From the NCBI RefSeq assembly GCF_029945925.1, contig NZ_JAQSDN010000054.1:14126-78125 (forward strand): 64,000 nt of DNA, written 5' to 3'. A program made the translations under genes and the position numbers. Every line of letters starts with the position of its first letter. Positions within the stretch are counted from its first letter, which is position 1. Origin of the DNA: Polaromonas sp. GTDB taxonomy: Bacteria > Pseudomonadota > Gammaproteobacteria > Burkholderiales > Burkholderiaceae_C. The notes under the pieces are model-generated. The model had not been told where the DNA came from and did no database searches. It saw only the letters and a program-made list of their open reading frames with translations. This document shows positions 56,982 through 64,000 of this stretch, piece after piece.

Positions 56982-57767
56982 TTATTTAATAAAGCCGAAA
57001 CGACGTGCATGAGCCTCAAGAAATTTTGGGTCAGGGCCGTATCGGTCTGGCATCAAGATTTTCTTGTTGTTGAATCGCAGAAGTGCTTGCTTCATAAAGG
57101 CGTCTTCAGGTCTCAACGCTAATTTTTTGGATACTTGAACTCGAAAGTCCGGCATCACAGTAATCAATCCAATGTCGAAAGCGCGGTCATGCAGGACAGA
57201 GAGACAAAGACCGTTTTGAGGGTTCATTCGGTTTTTGAGATCACTGCTCCACGGCAGAATATGACTAGCGTTGACAAGTTGATCATTGGCCAGCCCAGTG
57301 ATGCAGCAGCGAGCGCCGTAGTTTGCAAGTATGGATTTGCGAAACTTCCACTGGGTAACTCGGACTTGTATCGTCGCGGCGCGTGTTTTGCCTTCGAGGA
57401 AAGGTAAGGCGAGTTCTGGCAAATCTTCTTCAAGTGTTTCGCCGTTCTCGGCGGCAAGGCGTGCGTATTCGCAGGCCGATTCTGCTGCCATTGCATCCCA
57501 GTTGGAGTGAAATTCCGCCCAAACTGCTCGGTCAAGTGCCGAAGCGCCAGACAGACCGCGCAGGCCGCGAGCTGCGATAACTGGATCGAGGCTTGATAAA
57601 TTGGTGAGCTTCATGGCCACAGAGCCAGGTGAGCGCCCAAGCCAGCGAGCCAACTGCCGCACACGGGCGTTACGCGCGTCGAGCTTTCCAAACGGCATTT
57701 GTGTGTATAGATGCAGCGTTGGCAAAAGGTGTTGGCGGGTCCAATCTACATTTGGAGCACGGGACAT
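56982..57767 (-). CDS. HNH endonuclease
   Basis: A 261-residue protein with a C-terminal HNH nuclease domain: CCITGLANDQLVNASHILPW, then NPQNGLCLSVLHDRAFDIGLI, giving the His, Asn and His of the metal site. The N-terminal 150 residues (ARQLARWLGRSPGSVAMKLTNLSSLDP) include a helix-turn-helix-like part seen in restriction-like HNH proteins. No methyltransferase gene is adjacent, so a complete restriction system is not evident. Lower GC than the housekeeping genes. Confidence 0.85.
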   Translation of the reverse strand: MSRAPNVDWTRQHLLPTLHLYTQMPFGKLDARNARVRQLARWLGRSPGSVAMKLTNLSSLDPVIAARGLRGLSGASALDRAVWAEFHSNWDAMAAESACEYARLAAENGETLEEDLPELALPFLEGKTRAATIQVRVTQWKFRKSILANYGARCCITGLANDQLVNASHILPWSSDLKNRMNPQNGLCLSVLHDRAFDIGLITVMPDFRVQVSKKLALRPEDAFMKQALLRFNNKKILMPDRYGPDPKFLEAHARRFGFIK

Positions 57768-58005
57768 ATGACTTCTCCGAGGTTGCGTACAGCAAGTATC
57801 GGAGATTTTGTACAGAGCTTTTTAGTTTTACCAAACTCATGCGCAATGCGCCAACCGTCCTAGCAGCCCTAACGACTTGTTGTCGTAGAGCAAGATGCCT
57901 TCAATGGCATCGAATTCTCCGATCGCAAAAGACGCGTCGGGGACGAATCTTCTTGCATCTTGTCGATTGACGATGGGGTCGCTTACCGAGCTAGCTTCGG
58001 TTGAT
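57768..58005. other. Decayed region with a possible coding fragment
   Basis: No intact gene. On the minus strand a frame ending about 57838 reads DARRFVPDASFAIGEFDAIE, then GILLYDNKSLGLLGRLAHC and a stop, which looks like the end of a real protein, but I find no start. The rest shows nothing recognisable. Confidence 0.35.
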
Positions 58006-58391
58006 CTATGTTGGGTGACGTGTGTTTGTCGGGCCCTCTGTTAAAAGTCGCCGAAGGGTCCCTATGCGGCGCGCAAGGCCTAAAGACGTTAATGAGCTTG
58101 GCCGATGTTTAATGCGGAATTCCACTGGAGCCCAATCGTGCGGGTTTTCGGTTAGTAGATAGCAGACACGATTCACAAAATGGATGCCGGGTGCAATCCA
58201 TTGATCCGGTCCCTCGCAGCCATCTAAGACTGTCCAGACAAAATTTCGTGGGTGGTTTTGGACAATCTGAAAATCTTCGCCAAAGGTTTCGAGGCCATGG
58301 GCACCCCAATCTCGAAGTGAGCTGAAGGGTGCCGGAACGGACGGAAATACTCGTAAAAGACATCTTCGTGAAACACGATGGGCGTCTTCAT
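58006..58391 (-). pseudogene. Frameshifted hypothetical gene
   Basis: From ATG at 58391 the frame reads MKTPIVFHEDVFYEYFRPFR, then HPSAHFEIG. A one-base loss near 58309 then breaks it. The adjacent frame continues coherently: HGLETFGEDFQIVQNHPRNF, then WTVLDGCEGPDQWIAPGIHF, NRVCYLLTENPHDWAPVEFR and a stop at 58006. The start overlaps the upstream gene's stop (ATGA). I recall similar small proteins of unknown function but cannot name the family. A sequencing error is an alternative explanation. Confidence 0.7.
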
Positions 58392-58753
58392 TGGCGCTCC
58401 CAATGGGGCGATAGTGTTTCGTCCCAAGTTTTGACGGCCATTACTTTTGAAATAAAGTCCCGAACTGAGTCAAACACTGGAGCGCCTATTTCTTCGTCTG
58501 TTGCCGGTCGTAGCTCGTAAAACGTATGCCACACATGGTCATCAGCTGACGGGCCATTGCTGAACTTCCACAACTCGGCGTAAAGCGGAGGAATTCCCAG
58601 TTGTTCTGCGATAAAAAATTCGCCAGACTCAAGGCAAACCCGAAGACTTTCGATCTCCGCGCTTGAAGCAAGGCCTCGAAGCAAGAGACTTCCCCATGCT
58701 TTGTAATTGGAGGCATCGCGATAACAGTAATTGAATACGCTGAATTCGATCAA
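58388..58753 (-). CDS. Hypothetical protein
   Basis: A 121-residue protein, MIEFSVFNYCYRDASNYKAW at the start, with acidic stretches (EEIGAPVFDSVRDFI) and no signal peptide or membrane segment. I do not recognise the family. Size, acidity and coupling (ATGA) to the following broken small gene resemble immunity-type proteins, but that is only a resemblance. GC is lower than in neighbouring housekeeping genes, suggesting transfer. Confidence 0.65.
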   Translation of the reverse strand: MIEFSVFNYCYRDASNYKAWGSLLLRGLASSAEIESLRVCLESGEFFIAEQLGIPPLYAELWKFSNGPSADDHVWHTFYELRPATDEEIGAPVFDSVRDFISKVMAVKTWDETLSPHWERQ

Positions 58754-58996
58754 CAGTCGCTCCTATACGGAACTAGAACCCAAAATATTTCCGCCTCGAT
58801 GGCGCAGTGAGACTGTGTGATGAGCATAGTTACCCGAGACGACTTTGTGACCCAGGGCATTGCCTGGGGCGACACAACCGACATGCGACAGCAAAATGAT
58901 GCGCCGGCGCGCACATTCGCCGCCTGATCTGGCGCTCGCTTGCATACGCTTTTCCGCATCGCTAAACTTTTCGCTTACCTTAAAAAAGGAGCCGCC
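58754..58996. other. Intergenic region with a 35-codon ORF
   Basis: A short plus-strand frame at 58820-58927 (MSIVTRDDFVTQGIAWGDTT...) has no identifiable homologue and no good ribosome-binding site; it may be a gene remnant. AAAAGGAG at the right end is the binding site of the VOC gene. Confidence 0.35.
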
Positions 58997-59410
58997 ATGC
59001 CCAGCCCTTCCGACCTTCCCACCAGCGTCCTCTCCCACATCTCCATAGGCACCAACGACTACCCGCGCGCCCGCGCGTTTTACGACGCGGTGCTGGGCAC
59101 GCTGCAGATCAAGCAGGTCATGACGCATGGCGAGTCGGTGGCTTATGGCCGGGCTTTTCCGGAGTTCTGGGTCGGGCGGCCGCTCGATGGCGGGCGGGCT
59201 GCGCCGGGCAATGGCACACACATCAGCTTTCTGGCCAACTCGCCAGCGGAGGTGGATGCCTTTCATGCGCAGGCGCTGGCGCTGGGCGCGCTGTGCGACG
59301 GGCCGCCCGGCTTGCGGCCGCACTACACGCCGACGTATTACGCGGCCTTTGTGCGCGACCTGGACGGCCACAAGATCGAGGCCATGTGTTTTGCCGAGGG
59401 GGCGGGCTGA
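58997..59410 (+). CDS. VOC-family protein (glyoxalase/dioxygenase fold)
   Basis: A 137-residue single-domain VOC protein. The paired beta-alpha-beta pattern is clear: LSHISIGTNDYPRARAFYDAVLG at the start, THISFLANSPAEVDAFHAQAL in the middle and YYAAFVRDLDGHKIEAMCF at the end, supplying His and Glu metal ligands. The reaction cannot be inferred. The ATG at 58997 has AAAAGGAG upstream, so the longer frame from 58940 is rejected. Confidence 0.87.
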   Translation: MPSPSDLPTSVLSHISIGTNDYPRARAFYDAVLGTLQIKQVMTHGESVAYGRAFPEFWVGRPLDGGRAAPGNGTHISFLANSPAEVDAFHAQALALGALCDGPPGLRPHYTPTYYAAFVRDLDGHKIEAMCFAEGAG

Positions 59411-59497
59411 GGGCTTGCCGGCGCTGGCTTCGACCCTTCGACAAGCTCAGGGCAGGCTCAGCCCGAACGGGGGGCGGCGCCGGTGTGTGTGGCATGG

Positions 59498-59592
59498 ATC
59501 CCGGGTCAAGCCCGGGATGACGGAGTTGCTGCCTGCGATGACGGAATTGCTGCCCGGGATGACAGCAGAATTGCTGCCCGGGATGACAGCGC
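59498..59592. repeat. Palindrome and ~21-24-bp tandem repeats
   Basis: Starts with the palindrome ATCCCGGG-TCAAG-CCCGGGAT (59498-59518). This is followed by about four units of the type GGGATGACGGAATTGCTGCC (two with an extra AGC). It lies in a 287-bp non-coding gap after the VOC gene; 59428-59470 also carries a CCTTCGACAAGCTCAGGGCA sequence common in related genomes. Confidence 0.7.
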
Positions 59593-59665
59593 ATGGCAAG
59601 GCGCGGGGTGACGGTGTTGCTGGTTTGCAGCCCGGCGGTCGCCTTGCTGCTTGCAAGCCAAATTG

Positions 59666-59708
59666 GCCTCCGGCCCAATGAACACGGGCGCTGCCAGCTA
59701 TTGTTTTG
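59666..59708 (-). repeat. Dispersed ~60-bp AT-cored repeat, copy l
   Basis: GGCCTCCGGCCCAATGAACA, then CGGGCGCTGCCAGCTATTG. Overlaps the last codons of the RidA gene. Confidence 0.7.
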
Positions 59709-60096
59709 GTAGTGACTGAAGCGCCGCCACGGCTTCCACTTCAATCGCAAAGCCATGGTGCAGCAGGGGCACGGGCACCACGGCGCGCGCCGGGGGCGCT
59801 GCGCCTGCCCATGGCTGGTAGATGCGGTTGAATACCGGCCATTGGTCCATATCGGTCACATACACGCGCACTTGCACCAGCTGGGCCACGTTGCTGCCTG
59901 CTGCTTCCAGGGCCGCCTGCACGTTGGCCAGCACCTGCCGGGCCTGGTCTTCAAAGGGGGACTGGTTGAGTTTTTCACCCGACGGTGTGATGGGCAGCTG
60001 GCCTGAAATGAAGACCAGTCCGCCGGCCACCACGGCATGGCTGTGGTGGCCGCCGGGCGGGGCCAGGGAGCCGGGGTTGATGCGCTCTATGGTCAT
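59698..60096 (-). CDS. RidA/YjgF family protein
   Basis: A 132-residue RidA-like enamine/imine deaminase, or a relative in the same fold. Family sequence: HSHAVVAGGLVFISGQLPI, FEDQARQVLANVQAALEAAG, VRVYVTDMDQWPVFNRIY and the Arg-containing ARAVVPVPLL. It follows the PLP-dependent enzyme by 8 bp. RidA proteins clear reactive enamines released by PLP enzymes, so the pairing makes biochemical sense. Confidence 0.92.
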   Translation of the reverse strand: MTIERINPGSLAPPGGHHSHAVVAGGLVFISGQLPITPSGEKLNQSPFEDQARQVLANVQAALEAAGSNVAQLVQVRVYVTDMDQWPVFNRIYQPWAGAAPPARAVVPVPLLHHGFAIEVEAVAALQSLPKQ

Positions 60097-60104
60097 GGCG
60101 AATG

Positions 60105-61235
60105 CTACCAGCCGTAGAAGCGGGGCCAGGTGGGTCCCAGCGCCTGCCCGGTGACGGCGTGGTACTCGGGAAACTGCGCGCCGGTCGCGCAGGCATGGTT
60201 GGGCAGCACGCGCAGCTGGGTGCCGGTGGGAAAGCGTCTGGCGATGTCAGGGTCGGCCTCGCCGGTGCGGCTCACGATGCCGTGCTCCTGGTTGGCGCCG
60301 CTGAGGGTGTAGCAATCGATGCGCTGGCCGTTGACGTCGCACAGCTGGCCATAACCGTAGTCGTGCTGCTGCTTTTGCGTGCCGCGGTCGCGGCTCATGG
60401 CCATCCAGCCGGCGTCGACAATGGCCCAGCCCTTGTCGGGCTGGTGGCCGATCACGGTGGTGAGCACGCTCAGGGCCACGTCGTCGGGGGAGCACACGCC
60501 CACGTTGGCCATGACGAGGTCAAAAAAGACATACACACCGGCGCGCACCTCGGTCACCCCTGTGAGCTGCCGGGCCGACAGCGCCGTGGGCGTGGAGCCC
60601 ACGCTCACGTTGGGGCAGGGCAGGCCGGCGGCGCGCAGGCGTTCCGCCGCCAGCACACACAGGCTGCGTTCCTGCTCGGCCATGGCTTGCAGGGCCTCGG
60701 GCGTGTTCAGCTCATAACTGGCCCCCGCGTGGGTCATCACCCCGCCCAGCGTGCTGCCGCCCTGGTGCAGCAGGGTGCCGATGGCAATCAGGTCGTCGCT
60801 GTGGGGCTGCACGCCCGAGCGGTGGCCGTCGGTGTCGACCTCGATCCAGACTTCAAACGGCACGCCATGTTGATGGGAAAAAGCAACGATGGCTGACGCA
60901 GACGCTGTGCTGTCGGCAATGATCTTGAGCGCGCAGCCCTGGCCAATGAGTGCGGCCGCCTGCCTGAGCTTGGGTGCCGCCATGCCCACGGCATACAGGA
61001 TATCCCTCACCCCGGCGGCAAAAAACTGCTCGGCTTCCTTGAGCGTGGACACCGTGATGCCGCGTGCGCCGGCCTGGATCTGCGCCCGGGCAATGTCTAT
61101 GCATTTGGTGGTTTTGACGTGCGGTCGAAATGCCACCTCCAGCGAGTTCATACGCTGCTGCATGCGTTCGATGTTGCGTTGCATGCGCGCGGTGTCAACC
61201 AGGGCGGCGGGGGTGTTGAGGTCTTGAAGCTGCAT
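60105..61235 (-). CDS. PLP-dependent D-threonine aldolase / D-serine dehydratase-like enzyme
   Basis: A 376-residue fold-type III PLP enzyme (alanine racemase N-terminal barrel plus a metal-binding C-terminal domain). RPHVKTTKC (about residues 38-46) holds the PLP Lys. VWIEVDTDGHRSGV, GVMTHAGASYE and VRAGVYVFFDLVMA are family stretches, and LPNHACAT near the C-terminus carries the metal ligands. Likely cleaves D-3-hydroxy amino acids. ATG at 61235 is used because the longer N-terminus is not family-like. Confidence 0.88.
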   Translation of the reverse strand: MQLQDLNTPAALVDTARMQRNIERMQQRMNSLEVAFRPHVKTTKCIDIARAQIQAGARGITVSTLKEAEQFFAAGVRDILYAVGMAAPKLRQAAALIGQGCALKIIADSTASASAIVAFSHQHGVPFEVWIEVDTDGHRSGVQPHSDDLIAIGTLLHQGGSTLGGVMTHAGASYELNTPEALQAMAEQERSLCVLAAERLRAAGLPCPNVSVGSTPTALSARQLTGVTEVRAGVYVFFDLVMANVGVCSPDDVALSVLTTVIGHQPDKGWAIVDAGWMAMSRDRGTQKQQHDYGYGQLCDVNGQRIDCYTLSGANQEHGIVSRTGEADPDIARRFPTGTQLRVLPNHACATGAQFPEYHAVTGQALGPTWPRFYGW

Positions 61236-61365
61236 ACGCCGATTGTGCGAGAAGCGAGCGGCAATGTCGCGGGTCAACCGGTATTTTCCGCGCACCAGGG
61301 GTGACCGGTCGGAGGCGGGATGAAAGAAGATCTGTCCTGCGCGCTGTGTTTTCCGCGCGTTCAAT

Positions 61366-61761
61366 TCACCAGCGTGTTTCGCCGGTGACCCGCTCCACCT
61401 CGTTGATCGCGTAGGTGGTGAACTCTTCGATCTCGGTGGCTTTGTCGAACACGGCGTCGGCGCCCGCGGCCAGGCAGCGCTGGCGCATGGCCGGGGTGGC
61501 GTAGCCGGTCAGCACGACAATTTTTTGCCGCAGGTCGCGGTTGCCGCAGCTTTTGACCACATTCAGGCCGTTGCCCTGCAGCAAAAACAGGTCGACCACG
61601 GCCAGGTCCCAGTCGGTGGGGTTGTCGGCCAGCCATTGGCGGGCCTCGTCTTCGCTGCTGGCACCGCCCACCACGCGGGCGCCCACCAGTTCTTCCAGGG
61701 ACTCGGCCAGGTTGGCGCGGATGACGGGGCTGTCTTCGACCAGATAAATTCGCAGGCGCAT
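61366..61761 (-). CDS. Stand-alone response regulator receiver (REC) protein
   Basis: A 131-residue CheY-like receiver domain without an output domain: RIYLVEDSPVIRANLAESLEEL with acidic residues, phospho-Asp in DLAVVDLFLLQGNG, Thr in VVLTGYATPAMRQ and Lys in AVFDKATEIEEF. No histidine kinase lies nearby, so the partner is unknown. Start at 61761; the earlier ten codons are not family sequence. Confidence 0.88.
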   Translation of the reverse strand: MRLRIYLVEDSPVIRANLAESLEELVGARVVGGASSEDEARQWLADNPTDWDLAVVDLFLLQGNGLNVVKSCGNRDLRQKIVVLTGYATPAMRQRCLAAGADAVFDKATEIEEFTTYAINEVERVTGETRW

Positions 61762-62055
61762 CGGGGATTGGTTGAAAAGAAGCCTGGGCAACAGGCGGGT
61801 GGGGCAGAAAATTCTTCAGGGGAGTCTACACAAGGATCGGGCCTGCCTTTAAACCCCCCGGCAGCGGCCGCCGGACGCCTGCGGTGTTGGCCCGCAGGGG
61901 GCGCGCCGCCGGGCTTTGCTGGCCGCGTTTGCATGCGGGTCTGCATGACATAAAACAAGAACAAGCCGCTGAAAAGGCGTAACTTGATGACATGGCCCAA
62001 GCCGGCAGCATGGCCGGCGTCTGGACCTTTTTCCCTTCATTCCAAGGAGTGCACC
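61762..62055. other. Intergenic region between the response regulator and a small ORF
   Basis: About 290 bp, very GC-rich around 61850-61920 with several possible stems. No gene supported. AAGGAG at the right end serves the next ORF. Confidence 0.5.
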
Positions 62056-62262
62056 ATGCCCAGCAGCAAGAACCAGAACCCGCGCGACAAGCAGCCCCCC
62101 CACACCGGCAAGGTGGAGAACGACACCAACAAGATGGGCGAGCAGGACGCCACCCAGCTGAACCAGGGCAAACGCACGCCCGACAGCCGCAGCGACCGCG
62201 AGGCGCATGTGGGCGGCAGCAACCAGACGCAGGCGCGGCGCGGGAAAACCACCGGGCACTGA
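62056..62262 (+). CDS. Small hydrophilic protein of unknown function
   Basis: A 68-residue, strongly polar protein rich in Asn, Gln, Asp, Lys and Arg (MPSSKNQNPRDKQPPHTGKV, later GKRTPDSRSDREAHVGG). No hydrophobic core, so probably disordered. AAGGAG six bases before the ATG supports real translation. Its composition recalls stress-related hydrophilic proteins, but I cannot assign a family. Confidence 0.65.
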   Translation: MPSSKNQNPRDKQPPHTGKVENDTNKMGEQDATQLNQGKRTPDSRSDREAHVGGSNQTQARRGKTTGH

Positions 62263-62287
62263 GGCGATCGGTTTCAGGGGCGGGTGT

Positions 62288-62348
62288 GGGCCTCCAATCG
62301 GGGCCCGGCCCTTTGTAGGTGGGCGCCAGCAGCTATGTTTGTCATAGC
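62288..62348 (-). repeat. Dispersed ~60-bp AT-cored repeat, copy m
   Basis: GGGCCTCCAATCGGGGCC, then CGGCCCTTTGTAGGTGGGCG and AGCTATGTTTGTCATAGC. Confidence 0.75.
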
Positions 62349-62408
62349 GGGTTGATGATGGTTGCCTCGCTGGATCAATCACACCCTCGCTGGTACCATT
62401 GCGCCACG

Positions 62409-62717
62409 ATGCATCCCCTCATCACGCAAAAGCGCGCGGACATTGCGCGCATCTGTCAGCGCCTGCACATCCAGCGGCTGGAAGTGTTTGGGTCGGCGGC
62501 GCGCGGCACCGACTTCGATCCGTTGCGCAGTGATACTGACTTTCTGGTGGAATTTGCCCCCGGCGCCAAGCGCGGGCTCGATGGCTACTTTGCGCTCAAG
62601 GCGGAACTGGAGCAGTTGCTCGGGCGCGGTGTTGACCTGGTGGAGCCGCGCAGCGTGCGCAACCCGTACGTGCTGGCAGGCATCAACAGCGCGCGTGAAG
62701 TGGTTTATGCAGCGTGA
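62409..62717 (+). CDS. mntA: MNT-type nucleotidyltransferase antitoxin, second module
   Basis: A 102-residue minimal nucleotidyltransferase. G28-S29...D42-x-D44 (VFGSAARGTDFDPLRSDTDF) is intact, followed by the typical LVEFAPGAKRGLDGYFALK and LVEPRSVRNPYV. It overlaps the start of the neighbouring HEPN gene by 11 bp. That gene is interrupted, so this antitoxin may now be an orphan. Confidence 0.88.
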   Translation: MHPLITQKRADIARICQRLHIQRLEVFGSAARGTDFDPLRSDTDFLVEFAPGAKRGLDGYFALKAELEQLLGRGVDLVEPRSVRNPYVLAGINSAREVVYAA

Positions 62718-63218
62718 CCCGCGGGCCTGGCTTTGGGACGTGCCTTAGTGCAGTGCTGCACGCTATCTGGAACATAAAAGCGCGTCTTTTGAGCCATGGC
62801 GGCGTTGCAAATCCGCGCGATACCCTGGGTATCGCTGTGGTTTGCGCCTAGCCCTGACCCAAAATCCATCGCTTTTATTTGTTCCATCAAGCATGCAACA
62901 CTGCACTGGGCCGCCGCGGCCATCAAGCAGTTCACAGCCGGGCTGGACGCCGACAGTTACGCGCACACGCCGCTGGTTTATTCGGCGGTGGAGCGGAAGT
63001 TTGAAATCATCGGCGAAGCGCTGAACCAACTGGACAAGGCGCAAGCTGAACTGGCCGCCCGCATTCCCCACCTGCCGCAAATCGTGGCGTTCAGAAACCA
63101 GCTCATTCATGGTTATGCGCGGGTAGATCACGACACGGTTTGGGAGGTCATTGAACACTCACTGCCGGCGCTGGAAACGGTGGTCAATGAATTGCTGCAG
63201 GAGCTGGGTCAGGGCTGA
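62707..63218 (+). pseudogene. HEPN toxin gene (DUF86) disrupted by a MITE-like insertion
   Basis: The native start ATG at 62707 gives MQRDPRAWLWDV, the usual N-terminus of MNT-linked HEPN proteins, but after 13 codons the frame ends at TAG at the edge of the inserted element. Beyond the element (from about 62908) the HEPN sequence resumes: AAAAIKQFTAGLDADSY, YSAVERKFEIIGEALNQL and the active-site motif RNQLIHGY. The element is 161 bp and shifts the frame. A new ATG inside it (62796) restores an open frame with a foreign N-terminus, so a hybrid protein is possible. Confidence 0.85.
62747..62907. mobile_element. 161-bp MITE-like element, copy 2, inside the HEPN gene
   Basis: Same length and about 96% identical to 31663-31823. 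Ends are AGTGCAGTGCTGCA (one base off) and TGCAACACTGCACT. The centre is a perfect palindrome, GCGATACCC-T-GGGTATCGC. No clear target duplication is visible at either copy beyond TT on the left side of both. Confidence 0.88.
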
Positions 63219-63267
63219 CGGGGCCAGGCCGGGATGACCGGCCCGGTGGTTCAGCGTGGCTTTTGCA

Positions 63268-63327
63268 TGCCAAATCGGCCTCCAGCCCTTTATCCACCTG
63301 CGCCACCAGCTATGAATTCAATAGCGA
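63268..63327 (-). repeat. Dispersed ~60-bp AT-cored repeat, copy n
   Basis: AAATCGGCCTCCAGCCCTTT, ATCCACCTGCGCC, then ACCAGCTATGAATTCAATAG. Close to consensus. Confidence 0.85.
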
Positions 63328-63422
63328 CGTGGCGTCAACCAGCGCAACCAGCCCAACCCGAACGGCATGGCGGCGAACGCCGCGGGCGCTCATAATCGCT
63401 TCCATACTTTGAGGAGATGGCG

Positions 63423-64000
63423 GTGGCAATACTGATTCTGGGTCTGGTGCTTTTTCTGGGCGTGCATTCCACACGCATCGTGGCCGACGGCTGGCGCACG
63501 GCGACGATAGGGCGCGTGGGTGAGCTGCCGTGGAAGGCGGTTTATGCGCTGCTGTCCATCGTGGGTTTTGTGCTGATCGTCTGGGGCTTTGGCCTGGCGC
63601 GGCAGCAGCCGGTGCAGCTGTGGCTGGCGCCGCGCGGCATGCGGCACCTGGCTTCTTTGCTGACGCTGATTTCCTTTGTGCTGGTGGCGGCGGCCTATGT
63701 GCCGCGCAACGCCATCAAGGCGCGGCTGCACCACCCCATGGTGCTGGGCGTGAAGGTGTGGGCGCTGGCCCACTTGCTGGCCAACGGCAACCTGGCGCAT
63801 GTGGTGCTGTTCGGCACCTTCCTGCTGTGGGCGGCGCTGAGCTTTCGTGCGGCGCGGGCGCGTGACCGGGCGGCAGGCACGGTGTACCCGGCCGGGACGG
63901 TTTCGGGCACGGGCATCACCGTGGTGGTGGGTGTGGCGGTCTGGGCGCTGTTTGCCTTCTGGGCGCACGGCTACCTGATCGGCATACGGCCGATTGGCTG
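63423..64000 (+). CDS. NnrU-family membrane protein (3' end beyond window)
   Basis: An inner-membrane protein of the NnrU family, which is associated with nitric-oxide/nitrite metabolism loci. At least 192 codons lie in the window and no stop is reached. Hydrophobic helices are visible (ILILGLVLFLGVHSTRIV, LLSIVGFVLIVWGFGLAR, LASLLTLISFVLVAAAYVP). The family motif HHPMVLGVKVWALAHLLANG follows. GTG at 63423 is chosen because GAGGAG lies six bases upstream; the ATG at 63417 is too close to it. Confidence 0.88.
   Translation, partial: MAILILGLVLFLGVHSTRIVADGWRTATIGRVGELPWKAVYALLSIVGFVLIVWGFGLARQQPVQLWLAPRGMRHLASLLTLISFVLVAAAYVPRNAIKARLHHPMVLGVKVWALAHLLANGNLAHVVLFGTFLLWAALSFRAARARDRAAGTVYPAGTVSGTGITVVVGVAVWALFAFWAHGYLIGIRPIG

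Noticed and set aside
56982..58753. A complete restriction-modification system around the HNH nuclease
   Set aside because: No methyltransferase motifs (DPPY, PC-type or SAM GxG) are visible in the neighbouring frames.
59498..59592. Short tandem repeats considered as a CRISPR array
   Set aside because: Units of 21-24 bp are adjacent with no spacers, and there are no cas genes.

Overview
The window is high-GC DNA, roughly 60-65% by eye, from a betaproteobacterium. The dnaA-dnaN-gyrB and rpmH-rnpA-yidD-yidC-mnmE blocks sit back to back at a replication origin. The protein sequences and a 14-copy ~60-bp intergenic repeat point to Burkholderiales, family Comamonadaceae. Polaromonas or Rhodoferax is my best guess at genus, from memory and not from a search. 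The window is therefore the chromosomal origin region.

Layout. 1-6.1 kb: a two-partner secretion pair on the minus strand, with the TpsB transporter followed by a giant TpsA adhesin that runs off the left edge. 6.4-10.2 kb: a DUF2061 membrane protein, NADP-malic enzyme, and a secreted barnase-type RNase next to a barstar-type inhibitor. 10.5-19 kb: rsmA, surA and lptD (minus), then a sugar/aminoglycoside-kinase-like protein, rsmE and an MFS transporter (plus). 18.8-29.9 kb: a lipase-like hydrolase, an M20 peptidase, a DUF72 protein, a SulP transporter, the chromate-resistance pair, metW-metX, an FNT channel and a Mn exporter. metX appears to be led by a SAM-II riboswitch, and the Mn exporter by a yybP-ykoY riboswitch. 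30-34.4 kb: an ammonium transporter, an ECF sigma/anti-sigma pair, and two nearly identical tandem RRM RNA-binding genes. 34.4-40.8 kb: an SDR, lptC, kdsC and kdsD (minus), then a KefB/C-type antiporter, a histidine phosphatase and apt (plus). 40.9-46.8 kb: a low-complexity hypothetical protein, a cyclic-nucleotide-binding protein, and mnmE-yidC-yidD-rnpA-rpmH. 46.8-52.8 kb: the origin with dnaA, dnaN and gyrB. 52.8-64 kb is an accessory, partly decayed zone. It holds an intact MNT/HEPN toxin-antitoxin module, fragments of other genes, an exonuclease, a DUF4143 ATPase, DAHP synthase, a degenerate second copy of the gyrB 3' end, an HNH nuclease, a frameshifted gene, VOC and RidA proteins, a PLP enzyme, a response regulator, a second MNT/HEPN module broken by a MITE-like element, and an NnrU-like gene cut by the right edge.

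How the genes work together. Envelope assembly is prominent: LptD, LptC and KdsC/KdsD for LPS, SurA for outer-membrane proteins (probably including LptD and TpsB), and YidC for inner-membrane insertion. Replication initiation (DnaA, DnaN, GyrB) surrounds a plausible oriC in the dnaA-dnaN gap, with DnaA boxes and a DnaA-trio-like tract.

The most unusual layer is repetitive DNA. Three families of small elements are visible: a ~60-bp AT-cored repeat, a GC-rich repeat, and a 161-bp MITE-like element with terminal inverted repeats. Some copies lie in frame inside protein genes (chrA twice, an SDR, a kinase, the SulP transporter), and one MITE copy has destroyed a HEPN toxin gene.
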